NCBI GenBank assembly: GCA_016791325.1
Contig: JAEUMU010000165.1
Location: 1 to 8,064, forward strand
Origin: Hyphomonadaceae bacterium
GTDB taxonomy: Bacteria > Pseudomonadota > Alphaproteobacteria > Caulobacterales > Aquidulcibacteraceae
DNA: 8,064 nt
Reading direction: 5' to 3'
Shown: one piece after another, positions 1-6,280 of the stretch
How positions within the stretch are numbered: position 1 is the stretch's first letter
How the letters are laid out: each line of letters begins with the position of its first letter
Made by a program: the position numbers and the translations under genes
The notes under the pieces: model-generated
Seen by the model: the letters and a program-made list of their open reading frames with translations, nothing else
What the model was told of the DNA's origin: nothing
Database searches by the model: none

Positions 1-195
1 GAGGGCGGCTCGCGCAGCCGTGACATCTTCTATGTCACACAAGGCGATATCTCGCACGTGACCGCGCTTGTGGCGCCGGCGGCTTCGCTGCCCGCGCCTG
101 CGCCCGCCGCGGCTCCGGCCGCGGCGCCGGAAGCGCCGGCCGCAACCGAGACGCCGGCTGAACCGGCGCCGACGCCTGCGCCGGCCACGCCGTAA
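1..195 (+). CDS. C-terminal end of an unrecognised protein with an Ala/Pro-rich tail (5' end outside window)
   Basis: Frame 1 is open from the first base to a TAA at 193-195 and gives 64 residues. The first ~24 residues (EGGSRSRDIFYVTQGDISHV and on) look like the end of a folded domain. The remaining ~40 are almost only Ala, Pro, Glu and Thr, a low-complexity tail of the kind often seen in periplasmic or envelope-associated proteins of GC-rich alphaproteobacteria. The reading frame ends just before a strong hairpin, which fits a genuine gene end. I do not recognise the family from this fragment. No membrane segment or catalytic motif is visible in the part present. The gene faces the leftward carboxylase gene tail to tail. 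Confidence 0.6.
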   Translation, partial: EGGSRSRDIFYVTQGDISHVTALVAPAASLPAPAPAAAPAAAPEAPAATETPAEPAPTPAPATP

Positions 196-219
196 TCAGC
201 ATCCAGCGGAGGAGTAAGA

Positions 220-247
220 GGGGCCGCGGGCGCAAGCTCGCGGCCCC
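220..247. terminator. Bidirectional terminator hairpin between convergent genes
   Basis: GGGGCCGCGGGC (220-231) pairs with GCTCGCGGCCCC (236-247) through 12 positions, one of them a G-T wobble, closed by a GCAA tetraloop. It lies 24 bp after the stop of the rightward partial gene and 5 bp after the stop of the leftward carboxylase gene. The T content after the stem is modest on either strand (TTCGCTT rightward, TCTTACT leftward), so it may be a weak or partly Rho-assisted terminator, but position and stability argue that it serves both genes. Confidence 0.75.
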
Positions 248-252
248 TTCGC

Positions 253-1800
253 TTAGGGGCGCATGCCGAAGCTGCTCACGCCAGTTTCCAGCGCCGCTTG
301 CGCCAGTTCGGCCCATTCGCACAGCAGCGGGCGCGTATCGCGCGGATCGATGATCTCTTCGGCGTAAAAGCTCTCCGCGGTGCGGAAAGGCGAGCGCAGC
401 GCCTCAGCCCAGGCGCGGATTTCAGCGAGGCGCTTCTCTGGCTCTGGATGGGATTCGATGTCGCGCTTGTAGGCGGCCTCGATGCCGCCTTCCATCGGCA
501 ACGAGCCCCAATCGCCCGACGGCCAGCAATAGCGGTATTTCACGCGCGTGGGGTTCATCATCGCCGAACCGGCCAAGCCATAAGCGGCGCGCACCACGAT
601 TGAACACCACGGCACGCGCGCCTGATAGACGGCTGCCATGGCCTGCACGCCCAGCTTCACTACGCCGCTGCGCTCGTGCTTGGCGCCCACGGCGAAGCCG
701 GGGCAATCCACGAAATGCACAACGGGCAGGTGGAACGTCTGCGCCAGATCGACGTGCTTGATCAGCTTCCGGCAGACATCGGCTGTCCATGCTCCGGCGA
801 GGAACATCGGATCGCCCGCCAGCACGGCGACGCTGAAGCCGTTCAACCGCGCAAAGCCGGTGATGAGGCCGCGCCCCCACTGCCGGCCGGTTTCGAAGAA
901 GGCGCCGGAATCGACGCAGGCTTCGACGATGCGGCGCATCTTGTAAGGCACGCGCCGGTCGCGCGGGACCACCTTGATCAGGGTTTCATCGCGCCGCGAA
1001 GGCGGATCGTTCGGCATTGTACGCGGCGCGAGCGTGTGGACCGAAGCGGGCAGGTAGGAGAGAAAACGGCGCGCGGCGGCGAAGGCTTCGGCTTCGGTGG
1101 CGACGATATCATCCACTACGCCGTTCTTGCCGTTGATCTCGGCGCCGCCCAGCCCCTCCTTATCGACATCCTCGCCGATGGCTTTGGCCACCGGCGGGCC
1201 GGCCACGAACACCTGGCTGAGGCCCTGCACCATTACGCTGTAATGGCTGGCGGCCACCCGCCCCGCGCCTAGTCCCGCGCATGGCCCCAGCGCGAGCGCG
1301 ACGACGGGCGACGCCGCCATGTTCGCCACCACCCATTCCCAGCCGGGCGTTTGCGGAATGTAGGTGCGGGGATCCTTCTCCAGCATTTTTACCGAACCGC
1401 CCCCGCCCGTACCATCCACGAGGCGGATTAGCGGCATGCGGTACTCGTTCGCCATCTGCTCGGCGAAGACGAGTTTCTGCCAGATGGCGGCGTCGCCCGC
1501 GCCGCCGCGAATGGTGAAATCATCGGCCTGCACCACGACGGGCCGCCCTTCGATGACGCCGCGCCCCACGACAAAGGGCGAAGGGCGGAAAGATGCGAGC
1601 TGATTATCGGCGCCGTAGTCGCCCTTGCCGGCAATCTTGCCGATCTCGTGGAATGAGCCCTGATCGAGCAGTGCGTCGACGCGCTCGCGCACTGTAAGCT
1701 TGCCGGCGGCTTTCTGGCGGCCCACGCGCTCCTCGCCGCCCATCTGTTCGGCAAGCGCTTCGCGGCGGCGCTTTTCCTCGATCTCGTCTTTCCAGCTCAT
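253..1800 (-). CDS. Acyl-CoA carboxylase, carboxyltransferase (beta) subunit
   Basis: The 515-residue product belongs to the biotin-dependent carboxyltransferase family of propionyl-, methylcrotonyl- and geranyl-CoA carboxylase beta subunits. These move CO2 from carboxybiotin to an acyl-CoA in the cytoplasm. Visible marks are KLTVRERVDALLD (34-46), the glycine-rich DGTGGGGSV (129-137) in the first crotonase-like half, FVDCPGFAVG (363-372) and VRAAYGLAGSAM (403-414) in the second half, and the closing EIIDPRDTRPLL (482-493). Length is normal for the family (about 510-540). The glycine loops differ somewhat from textbook propionyl-CoA enzymes, so the substrate cannot be named. No biotin carboxylase or biotin carrier gene lies in the window; the partner subunit must be elsewhere. 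The ATG at 1800 gives a charged N-terminus usual for the family, but no clear Shine-Dalgarno precedes it; a 10-bp palindrome sits there instead. Confidence 0.88.
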   Translation of the reverse strand: MSWKDEIEEKRRREALAEQMGGEERVGRQKAAGKLTVRERVDALLDQGSFHEIGKIAGKGDYGADNQLASFRPSPFVVGRGVIEGRPVVVQADDFTIRGGAGDAAIWQKLVFAEQMANEYRMPLIRLVDGTGGGGSVKMLEKDPRTYIPQTPGWEWVVANMAASPVVALALGPCAGLGAGRVAASHYSVMVQGLSQVFVAGPPVAKAIGEDVDKEGLGGAEINGKNGVVDDIVATEAEAFAAARRFLSYLPASVHTLAPRTMPNDPPSRRDETLIKVVPRDRRVPYKMRRIVEACVDSGAFFETGRQWGRGLITGFARLNGFSVAVLAGDPMFLAGAWTADVCRKLIKHVDLAQTFHLPVVHFVDCPGFAVGAKHERSGVVKLGVQAMAAVYQARVPWCSIVVRAAYGLAGSAMMNPTRVKYRYCWPSGDWGSLPMEGGIEAAYKRDIESHPEPEKRLAEIRAWAEALRSPFRTAESFYAEEIIDPRDTRPLLCEWAELAQAALETGVSSFGMRP

Positions 1801-1810
1801 GGCGTACGCC
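1801..1810. repeat. 10-bp perfect palindrome directly before the carboxylase start codon
   Basis: GGCGTACGCC reads the same on both strands and abuts the ATG of the leftward carboxylase gene, where a ribosome binding site would be expected. It could be a small operator or chance in GC-rich DNA. The sequence alone does not decide. Confidence 0.3.
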
Positions 1811-1831
1811 AGCGTAAGCGGCGCCCGCGCA

Positions 1832-1869
1832 AAGGAAAAGGGCCGCCAGGGGGTGACCCCTCGCGGCCC
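1832..1869 (-). terminator. Intrinsic terminator of the TonB-dependent receptor gene
   Basis: On the minus strand a 13-position stem with one mismatch (1857-1869 pairing with 1840-1852) closes on a TCAC loop and is followed directly by TTTTCCTTT (1840 down to 1832). It begins 26 bp after the receptor stop codon. This is the most canonical Rho-independent terminator in the window. It leaves only about 31 bp before the start codon of the next leftward gene, so that gene either relies on read-through or has an unusually compact promoter. Confidence 0.85.
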
Positions 1870-1895
1870 TCGCCTTGGCTAAAAGCCGAAGCCGA

Positions 1896-4265
1896 TCAGA
1901 ATGAACGGCGCAGCGTCACGCCGAACGTGCGCGGCTGGTTGGTATGGAACGCCAAGCGGGCGCGCCCGCCGCGTTCGCGATCGAACGAGAGCTGTGCGTT
2001 CTCGTCCGTCACGTTGTTGACGTAGAAGGTGAGGCCCCATTCGTCAGACTGAAGGCCGGCGTTGATGTTGACGATCGTGTAGGGATCAAGCTCGAGATCA
2101 ACGCGCGTGATTTCGTTGCCCGTGGCGCCGCCGAACGGCAGGCCGGAGACGAAGCCCCGCGGATTGTTCACTTGATCGCTCGGCTGCGTGTAGCGGCTGC
2201 CCACGTGTTGCACGGTGGCGGCCACGAAGGGCTCCATGCCGTTGAAGCGGTGGTTCTGGAAGTAATAGGCCGCAGTCGCGGCGATCTGATAATCGGGCAC
2301 CGAAGCCAGGCGGTTGCCCGACTGGATGCCGCCGATCACCGCGCCCGAGCCATCGCGCACGGTGGAGTCGAACTCCGCTTCCACCCAGCTGCCGGCCACG
2401 CTGAATTCCAGCCCTGGCATCGGCGACCAGCCGGCTTCGATTTCGATACCGGCCGCATGCGCATCCGGCACGTTGAACGAAATCCGCGAGGAGCAGGAGC
2501 CGGCGTCGAGCGTCACCTGGAGATCGGTGATGTCGTTGTAGAAGGCGGCGGCGTTGAAGGTGAAGCTTGGGCGCGTCAGCTTGAAGCCGGCTTCGTAGTT
2601 CCAGGACGTTTCGTCGTCATAGGATTGGAAGCCGCCGAAGATGGCGCGATCCGAAGGCGTGCAGAGCGGCACGTTGAGCGGATCGTTCACCCCGCCCAGA
2701 CGGAAGCCTTGCGCGGCCTGCAGGTTGATGCGGATGTCGTCGCTGGGGCGATACTGCAGCATCAGACGCGGCGTGACGCCGTCCGACTCCGTGGAATCCG
2801 AACGGTTGGTGATGTCGGCGAAGAGGCCGCCGGAAACGAAGCGGCGATCTTCTTGGAAGTCATACCAGCGCGCGCCGGCGGTGACGGTGAGGCGCTCGGA
2901 GATGTCGTAGCTGGCCTCGCCGAACACCGCGTATTGCGTAATGTCGTAAGGCAGATCCGAGTTGTAGGGCGAGTTGGCTGGGAACCCGGCGCGAACCGCC
3001 GCCGCCGTGCCGGCGCCAAGCGTAACGTCGGTGTAGAAATCATAGCCAGGCGTTGGCAGGCGTTGGGAATAGTCGCGCTGCACGTCGGTGTAGAAGGCGC
3101 CAACCAGCCATTGGAAGGGGCCGCTCCCGGTTGAGGCAAGGCGGACTTCCTGAGTGAACTGGTTGAGATCGGTGTTGTCGCGCAAGTTCGACGGCAGCAA
3201 CACGCCCGCGGTCGGGAAGCCGAGATCAACGGAGACGCTGCCGGTGAGGGCGCTGGCGTCGCGGCTGACGAGAATGTTGCGCGAGACGTAAGAGCTGATG
3301 GAGGTCAGCGCCGCCCAGCCCAGATCATATTCGATGGTGAGATCGCCGATGAAGGTCTCATCTTTGAACTGCTCGTCCAGCAGCAGATATTGCTGGCGTT
3401 CGCCGAAGCGCACGGCCGGACGCGTCGTGGTGTAGGGGTTGGCGAAGAGATTATAGACCTCTTGGCGATTGAACCCGTTCACGTCGACGATCTGGTAATT
3501 CACGCGCGGCGTGATGGTGAGGTTGGGCGTCGCTTCCAGGCGCAGCGCGGCGCGGAAGCCTTGGCGCGTGCCGTCGTTCACGTCTTCGCTGGTGACGCCG
3601 CCGGGGCGCAGCGCATCAATGAAGCCGGCATACTCGGTATAATGGCCGACTACGCGCAGCGCCGCGTTCTCACCGAGCGGAATGTTGACCATGCCGCGCA
3701 CGTGGCCGCCTGTGCCGCCATCTTCGATCTGGTTGAGGTTGCCCTCAAGCGCGCCGCCCGTGCGGCCCAGTTCAGGCTGGTTGGTGATGTAGCGGATGGT
3801 GCCGCCGACGGAGCCCGAGCCGAACAGCGTGCCCTGCGGCCCGCGCAGCGTTTCGACCCGGTTGAGGTCAAACAGATCGAGGTCCGGCGTGAACAGCGAA
3901 AGCGAGATCACGGTATCGTCGAGATAAACGCCGACTTGCTCTTTTACGCCCGGCTGGTCGCGCACGATCTGCCCGGCGGAAACCCCACGCAACGCGACCT
4001 GGCTTTGGCCCGGCCCGAGGTTCTGCACGGCCATGCCGGCGACACTGCGGGAAATGTCTTCAAGCGTGGTGGCGCCTGTGCGCTGAATGTCCTCTTCCGT
4101 TTGCGCGTTGACGGAGAACGGCACGTTCTGGATCGAGGTTTCGCGCTTGGTGGCGGTGACGATGATTTCGTCGGAGTTTTGCGCGTGGGCCGTGGCCGGA
4201 ACCGCCACGGCGACCGCCATGGCGATGGCGCTGACGGCGTAAAGCCATGAGCGTTTGCGGGTCAT
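1896..4265 (-). CDS. TonB-dependent outer membrane receptor
   Basis: The 789-residue protein is an outer membrane beta-barrel that imports a scarce ligand using energy passed on by TonB-ExbB-ExbD. A signal peptide (charged MTRKRSW, hydrophobic core to ~25, cleavage after AHA at 28) precedes the TonB box DEIIVTAT (32-39). The plug domain follows to about residue 165, with VGVYLDDT (111-118) and the hallmark RVETLRGPQGTLFG region (136-149, continuing GSVGGTIR). The rest is a barrel rich in alternating aromatic strands, ending in VTLRRSF with the terminal Phe typical of BAM-assembled proteins. No CTT/STN signalling extension is seen, so transcriptional signalling through an anti-sigma factor is unlikely. 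The ligand cannot be read from sequence: siderophore, vitamin or carbohydrate/aromatic uptake are all possible. The start at 4265 is backed by GGGGAG 9 nt upstream. It is probably its own transcription unit. Confidence 0.93.
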   Translation of the reverse strand: MTRKRSWLYAVSAIAMAVAVAVPATAHAQNSDEIIVTATKRETSIQNVPFSVNAQTEEDIQRTGATTLEDISRSVAGMAVQNLGPGQSQVALRGVSAGQIVRDQPGVKEQVGVYLDDTVISLSLFTPDLDLFDLNRVETLRGPQGTLFGSGSVGGTIRYITNQPELGRTGGALEGNLNQIEDGGTGGHVRGMVNIPLGENAALRVVGHYTEYAGFIDALRPGGVTSEDVNDGTRQGFRAALRLEATPNLTITPRVNYQIVDVNGFNRQEVYNLFANPYTTTRPAVRFGERQQYLLLDEQFKDETFIGDLTIEYDLGWAALTSISSYVSRNILVSRDASALTGSVSVDLGFPTAGVLLPSNLRDNTDLNQFTQEVRLASTGSGPFQWLVGAFYTDVQRDYSQRLPTPGYDFYTDVTLGAGTAAAVRAGFPANSPYNSDLPYDITQYAVFGEASYDISERLTVTAGARWYDFQEDRRFVSGGLFADITNRSDSTESDGVTPRLMLQYRPSDDIRINLQAAQGFRLGGVNDPLNVPLCTPSDRAIFGGFQSYDDETSWNYEAGFKLTRPSFTFNAAAFYNDITDLQVTLDAGSCSSRISFNVPDAHAAGIEIEAGWSPMPGLEFSVAGSWVEAEFDSTVRDGSGAVIGGIQSGNRLASVPDYQIAATAAYYFQNHRFNGMEPFVAATVQHVGSRYTQPSDQVNNPRGFVSGLPFGGATGNEITRVDLELDPYTIVNINAGLQSDEWGLTFYVNNVTDENAQLSFDRERGGRARLAFHTNQPRTFGVTLRRSF

Positions 4266-4274
4266 ATGATGCGT

Positions 4275-4280
4275 CTCCCC
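4275..4280 (-). promoter_or_regulatory. Ribosome binding site of the TonB-dependent receptor
   Basis: GGGGAG on the minus strand stands 9 nt before the ATG at 4265. No other minus-strand ATG lies between 4265 and 4315, so this site fixes the start. Confidence 0.65.
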
Positions 4281-4300
4281 TCACTGGCGGCCATCCCTGA

Positions 4301-4332
4301 GCCACCCTGGGTTTAAGCATTAACAGGGTGGC
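4301..4332. repeat. Inverted repeat in the receptor leader/promoter region
   Basis: GCCACCCTG (4301-4309) and CAGGGTGGC (4324-4332) are exact 9-bp inverted copies around an AT-rich 14-nt centre that contains TTAA-GCA-TTAA (4313-4323). It lies 36-67 bp before the receptor start codon. As DNA it could be an operator for a dimeric regulator; as RNA it would form a leader hairpin. It lacks a T-run on either side, so it is not an ordinary intrinsic terminator. The TTAA spacing of 3 does not fit the CtrA pattern (7). Confidence 0.6.
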
Positions 4333-4364
4333 GGAGGCGGGCTGTTACAATCGCCTAGGTGGAG

Positions 4365-4389
4365 AAAAATAGGGGCCGCTCAGACGGCC
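4365..4389 (-). terminator. Weak intrinsic terminator overlapping the panC stop codon
   Basis: On the minus strand GGCCG (4389-4385) and CGGCC (4378-4374) form a 5-bp stem around TCTGAG, followed after CC by TATTTTT (4370-4365 and beyond). The TGA stop of panC lies inside the loop. The stem is short, but the T-run is the longest in the region and the position fits the end of the panC transcript. Confidence 0.5.
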
Positions 4390-5228
4390 ATGTTGTCGAT
4401 CAGGCGTGTTTTGCCGAGCCACGCCGCCGCCAGGATGCGGCACGCGCGCCCGGCGGCGGGCGCGGCCAAAGTTTCAGCGTCGCGGATGGCGACGTAATCG
4501 ACCTTGCTGAAACCGGCGGCGACGAGATGGCGGGCCGCCTCGGATTCCACGCCGACGAGTGGGTCGCCGTTGCGAAAGGCTTTGATCGCATCGTGCAGGA
4601 TATGGTTCAGCCGGCCTGCGATCCGGCGCTCCTCAGCGTTGAGGTAGGCGTTGCGCGATGACATCGCCAAGCCGTCTTGCTCGCGCAGCGTGGGGCAGCC
4701 GATGATGGCGATCGGCATGTCCAGATCGCGCGCCATTTGCTGGATCACCAGGAGCTGCTGGTAATCCTTTTCGCCGAAAAAAGCGGCGTCCGGCATCGTC
4801 TGCAGCAGCAGTTTGGCGACCACGGTGGCGACGCCGCTGAAAAAGTGCGGGCGCATTTCGCCCTCAAGCGGGGCAGAGACATCGGCGACCGTAACGCTGG
4901 TGGCGAAGCCGGCCGGATACATCGCCGTGCGATCTGGCGCGTAAAGCAGATCGCACCCCGCGCCCGCCAGCAGCGCCGCGTCGCCGGCCTCATCACGCGG
5001 GTAACGATCGAAATCTTCGTTTGGGCCGAACTGGCGCGGGTTCACGAACAGGCTGGCGACAACCTTTCCGCAGCGCTCCTTGGCGGCGCGAACCAGAGAG
5101 AGGTGGCCCGCGTGCAGCGCGCCCATGGTCGGCGTCAGGCCCACGCGCGCGCCAGCGCGGCGCCAATCGCGCACCACGGCGCGCAGGCCCGCGACATCGC
5201 GCACGATCGGGAGGGGGGAGGAATTCAT
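4380..5228 (-). CDS. panC: Pantothenate synthetase (pantoate-beta-alanine ligase)
   Basis: PanC joins D-pantoate and beta-alanine with ATP, through a pantoyl-adenylate, to make pantothenate, the precursor of coenzyme A; it acts in the cytoplasm. The 282-residue product has the usual length. Conserved blocks are TPTMGALHAGH (32-42, with the HIGH-type nucleotide site), FVNPRQFGPNEDFDRYPR (61-78), MYPAGF (103-108), LEGEMRPHFFSGVATVV (121-137), GEKDYQQL (152-159), and MSSRN (189-193, the KMSKS-equivalent). The C-terminal domain ends LGKTRLIDN. The frame is open far upstream, but homology begins near MNSSPLPIV, so I choose ATG at 5228; an in-frame ATG at 5240 would add four residues and fits the preceding GGCGGG less well. 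It is divergent from mipZ. panB is not in the window. Confidence 0.95.
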   Translation of the reverse strand: MNSSPLPIVRDVAGLRAVVRDWRRAGARVGLTPTMGALHAGHLSLVRAAKERCGKVVASLFVNPRQFGPNEDFDRYPRDEAGDAALLAGAGCDLLYAPDRTAMYPAGFATSVTVADVSAPLEGEMRPHFFSGVATVVAKLLLQTMPDAAFFGEKDYQQLLVIQQMARDLDMPIAIIGCPTLREQDGLAMSSRNAYLNAEERRIAGRLNHILHDAIKAFRNGDPLVGVESEAARHLVAAGFSKVDYVAIRDAETLAAPAAGRACRILAAAWLGKTRLIDNMAV

Positions 5229-5257
5229 GGCGTTTCGCATCCCGCCATGAAGGTTCC

Positions 5258-5264
5258 GCGTCAA
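5258..5264 (-). promoter_or_regulatory. panC: Possible -35 element of panC
   Basis: Minus-strand TTGACGC matches the Caulobacter-type housekeeping -35 (TTGACGS). No good -10 follows: 17 bp downstream the sequence is only GATGCG. The start of transcription would be close to the panC ATG. Treat as a candidate. Confidence 0.35.
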
Positions 5265-5269
5265 GCGGC

Positions 5270-5284
5270 TTAAGCGCCCCTTAA
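5270..5284. promoter_or_regulatory. CtrA box in the panC-mipZ divergent promoter
   Basis: TTAAGCGCCCCTTAA is an exact TTAA-N7-TTAA full site for the cell-cycle master regulator CtrA, followed by CC where the consensus likes C. It lies 83 bp before the mipZ start codon and 42 bp before the panC start codon, just upstream of the panC -35 candidate. In a GC-rich genome two TTAA tetramers with exactly 7 bp between them, in a short promoter region of a cell-division gene, are unlikely to be chance. Whether CtrA activates mipZ, represses panC, or both, cannot be read from sequence. Confidence 0.72.
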
Positions 5285-5307
5285 CCCCGATGGACGATTT
5301 CTGAACT

Positions 5308-5370
5308 ATGCGTCTTTGCGTTGCGCCACCTGGGATCGCGACGCCCGCCTTTGCAGGGTGGGCGTCATGA
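5308..5370 (+). CDS. Possible 20-residue leader peptide overlapping the mipZ start
   Basis: An ATG at 5308 opens a 20-codon frame (MRLCVAPPGIATPAFAGWAS) whose TGA at 5368-5370 overlaps the mipZ ATG in an ATGA arrangement typical of translationally coupled genes. No strong Shine-Dalgarno precedes it. If the mipZ transcript begins at the spacing expected for the CtrA box, the start would be near or after 5308 and the peptide could not be made. The coding potential is not supported by anything beyond the overlap. Confidence 0.2.
   Translation: MRLCVAPPGIATPAFAGWAS
5355..5362 (+). promoter_or_regulatory. mipZ: Ribosome binding site deciding the mipZ start
   Basis: AGGGTGGG ends 4 nt before the ATG at 5367. 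An in-frame TTG at 5316 would add 17 residues unlike any MipZ and has no such site, so 5367 is preferred. Confidence 0.6.
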
Positions 5371-6242
5371 GCCTTGCGCACGTCTATGATCCCCAGCCCG
5401 CCCACCGCTTGGCGCACATAATCGTGGTCGGCAACCAGAAGGGCGGCGCGGGCAAATCCACCGTCGCTATGCACATTCTGGTGGCGCTGATGCGGATGGG
5501 CCGGCGCACCGGGGCGATCGACTTGGACGTGCGCCAGCGTTCGTTGACCCGCTACATCGAAAACCGTGGCCGCTGGATCGTCGCGCGCGGGGCCAAACTG
5601 CCTGCGCCGCAGATTTTTGAACTGTCCGAGAGCCGCCAGCGTTCGCTTGATGCGGCCGAGGCTGAGGAAGAAGCAGGCTTCCGCGCCGCGTTGAAGCGGC
5701 TTTCGGAAACTTGCGACTTCATCGTCGTCGATAGCCCCGGCGGAGATTCCCATCTGGCACGCTTGGCGCATGCCTGCGCCGATACGCTGGTGACGCCGCT
5801 GAACGACAGTTTCGTCGATTTCGACCTGCTGGGCGATGTCGATCCCACCAATCCCGACATCGTTCGGCCTTCGATTTACAGCGAAATGGTATGGGAAAGC
5901 CGAAAGCGTAAGGCGCAGGCCGTGCGCACGCCGATTGATTGGATCGTTCTGCGCAACCGCACCTCAGCGAGCCGCATCGAGGCCAAGAACAAGCAGAAGG
6001 TCGGCGAGGCGCTGAAGACGTTGTCCAACCGGATCGGATTCAGGCTGGCGCCCGGGCTTTCGGAGCGCGTGATTTACCGTGAACTGTTCCCTCAAGGGCT
6101 GACGCTGCTGGATCTGGATGGCGGCGCGGGATTTGGCGAAGGGGAGTTGCGGATGAGCCATCTGGCGGCGCGCCAGGAACTGCGCGACCTGTTCATCACT
6201 CTGAAGCTGCCGGGCCTTGAGGGCGAGGCGCTCAAGTTCTGA
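5367..6242 (+). CDS. mipZ: Division-plane positioning ATPase MipZ
   Basis: MipZ is a ParA/MinD-family ATPase that binds polar ParB-parS and DNA, forms a gradient from the poles and blocks FtsZ assembly there, so that division occurs near mid-cell. The 291-residue product shows the deviant Walker A KGGAGKST (25-32), IDLDVRQRS (51-59), VVDSPGGDS (120-128) and VTPLNDSFVDFDLL (142-155). It also has the MipZ-specific stretches VIYRELFPQGLTLLDL (235-250) and HLAARQELR (265-273), recalled from the Caulobacter protein. These tell it apart from chromosome- or plasmid-partition ParA. It has about a dozen more N-terminal residues than Caulobacter MipZ, if the ATG at 5367 is right. parAB are not in the window. 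It is divergent from panC with a CtrA box between, and a J-domain gene follows after 38 bp without a terminator, so both are probably co-transcribed. Confidence 0.95.
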   Translation: MSLAHVYDPQPAHRLAHIIVVGNQKGGAGKSTVAMHILVALMRMGRRTGAIDLDVRQRSLTRYIENRGRWIVARGAKLPAPQIFELSESRQRSLDAAEAEEEAGFRAALKRLSETCDFIVVDSPGGDSHLARLAHACADTLVTPLNDSFVDFDLLGDVDPTNPDIVRPSIYSEMVWESRKRKAQAVRTPIDWIVLRNRTSASRIEAKNKQKVGEALKTLSNRIGFRLAPGLSERVIYRELFPQGLTLLDLDGGAGFGEGELRMSHLAARQELRDLFITLKLPGLEGEALKF

Positions 6243-6280
6243 GCTAGCCAAGGCCGCCCCGCCGCCGCCATTAAGGCCCT

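Noticed and set aside
61..192. GC-rich repeats of GCGCCGGC/GCGCCG type in the partial gene as a repeat element
   Set aside because: They are explained by Ala/Pro codons of a low-complexity protein tail.
676..1272. Rightward 198-residue frame opposite the carboxylase gene
   Set aside because: Antisense shadow of a conserved gene; composition is that of a GC-rich reverse frame.
1944..4250. Long rightward open frames opposite the TonB-dependent receptor (1944-3134 and 3390-4250)
   Set aside because: They are antisense to a clear coding sequence, rich in Arg, Ala, His and Val as expected of GC-rich shadow frames, and have no recognisable motif or ribosome binding site.
4313..4323. TTAA-GCA-TTAA in the receptor leader read as a CtrA site
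   Set aside because: CtrA needs 7 bp between the two TTAA halves; here there are 3.
4380..5771. A longer 463-residue reading of the panC frame starting at 5771
   Set aside because: The extra 181 residues run antisense through mipZ and have no PanC homology; family length and the ATG at 5228 support the 282-residue form.
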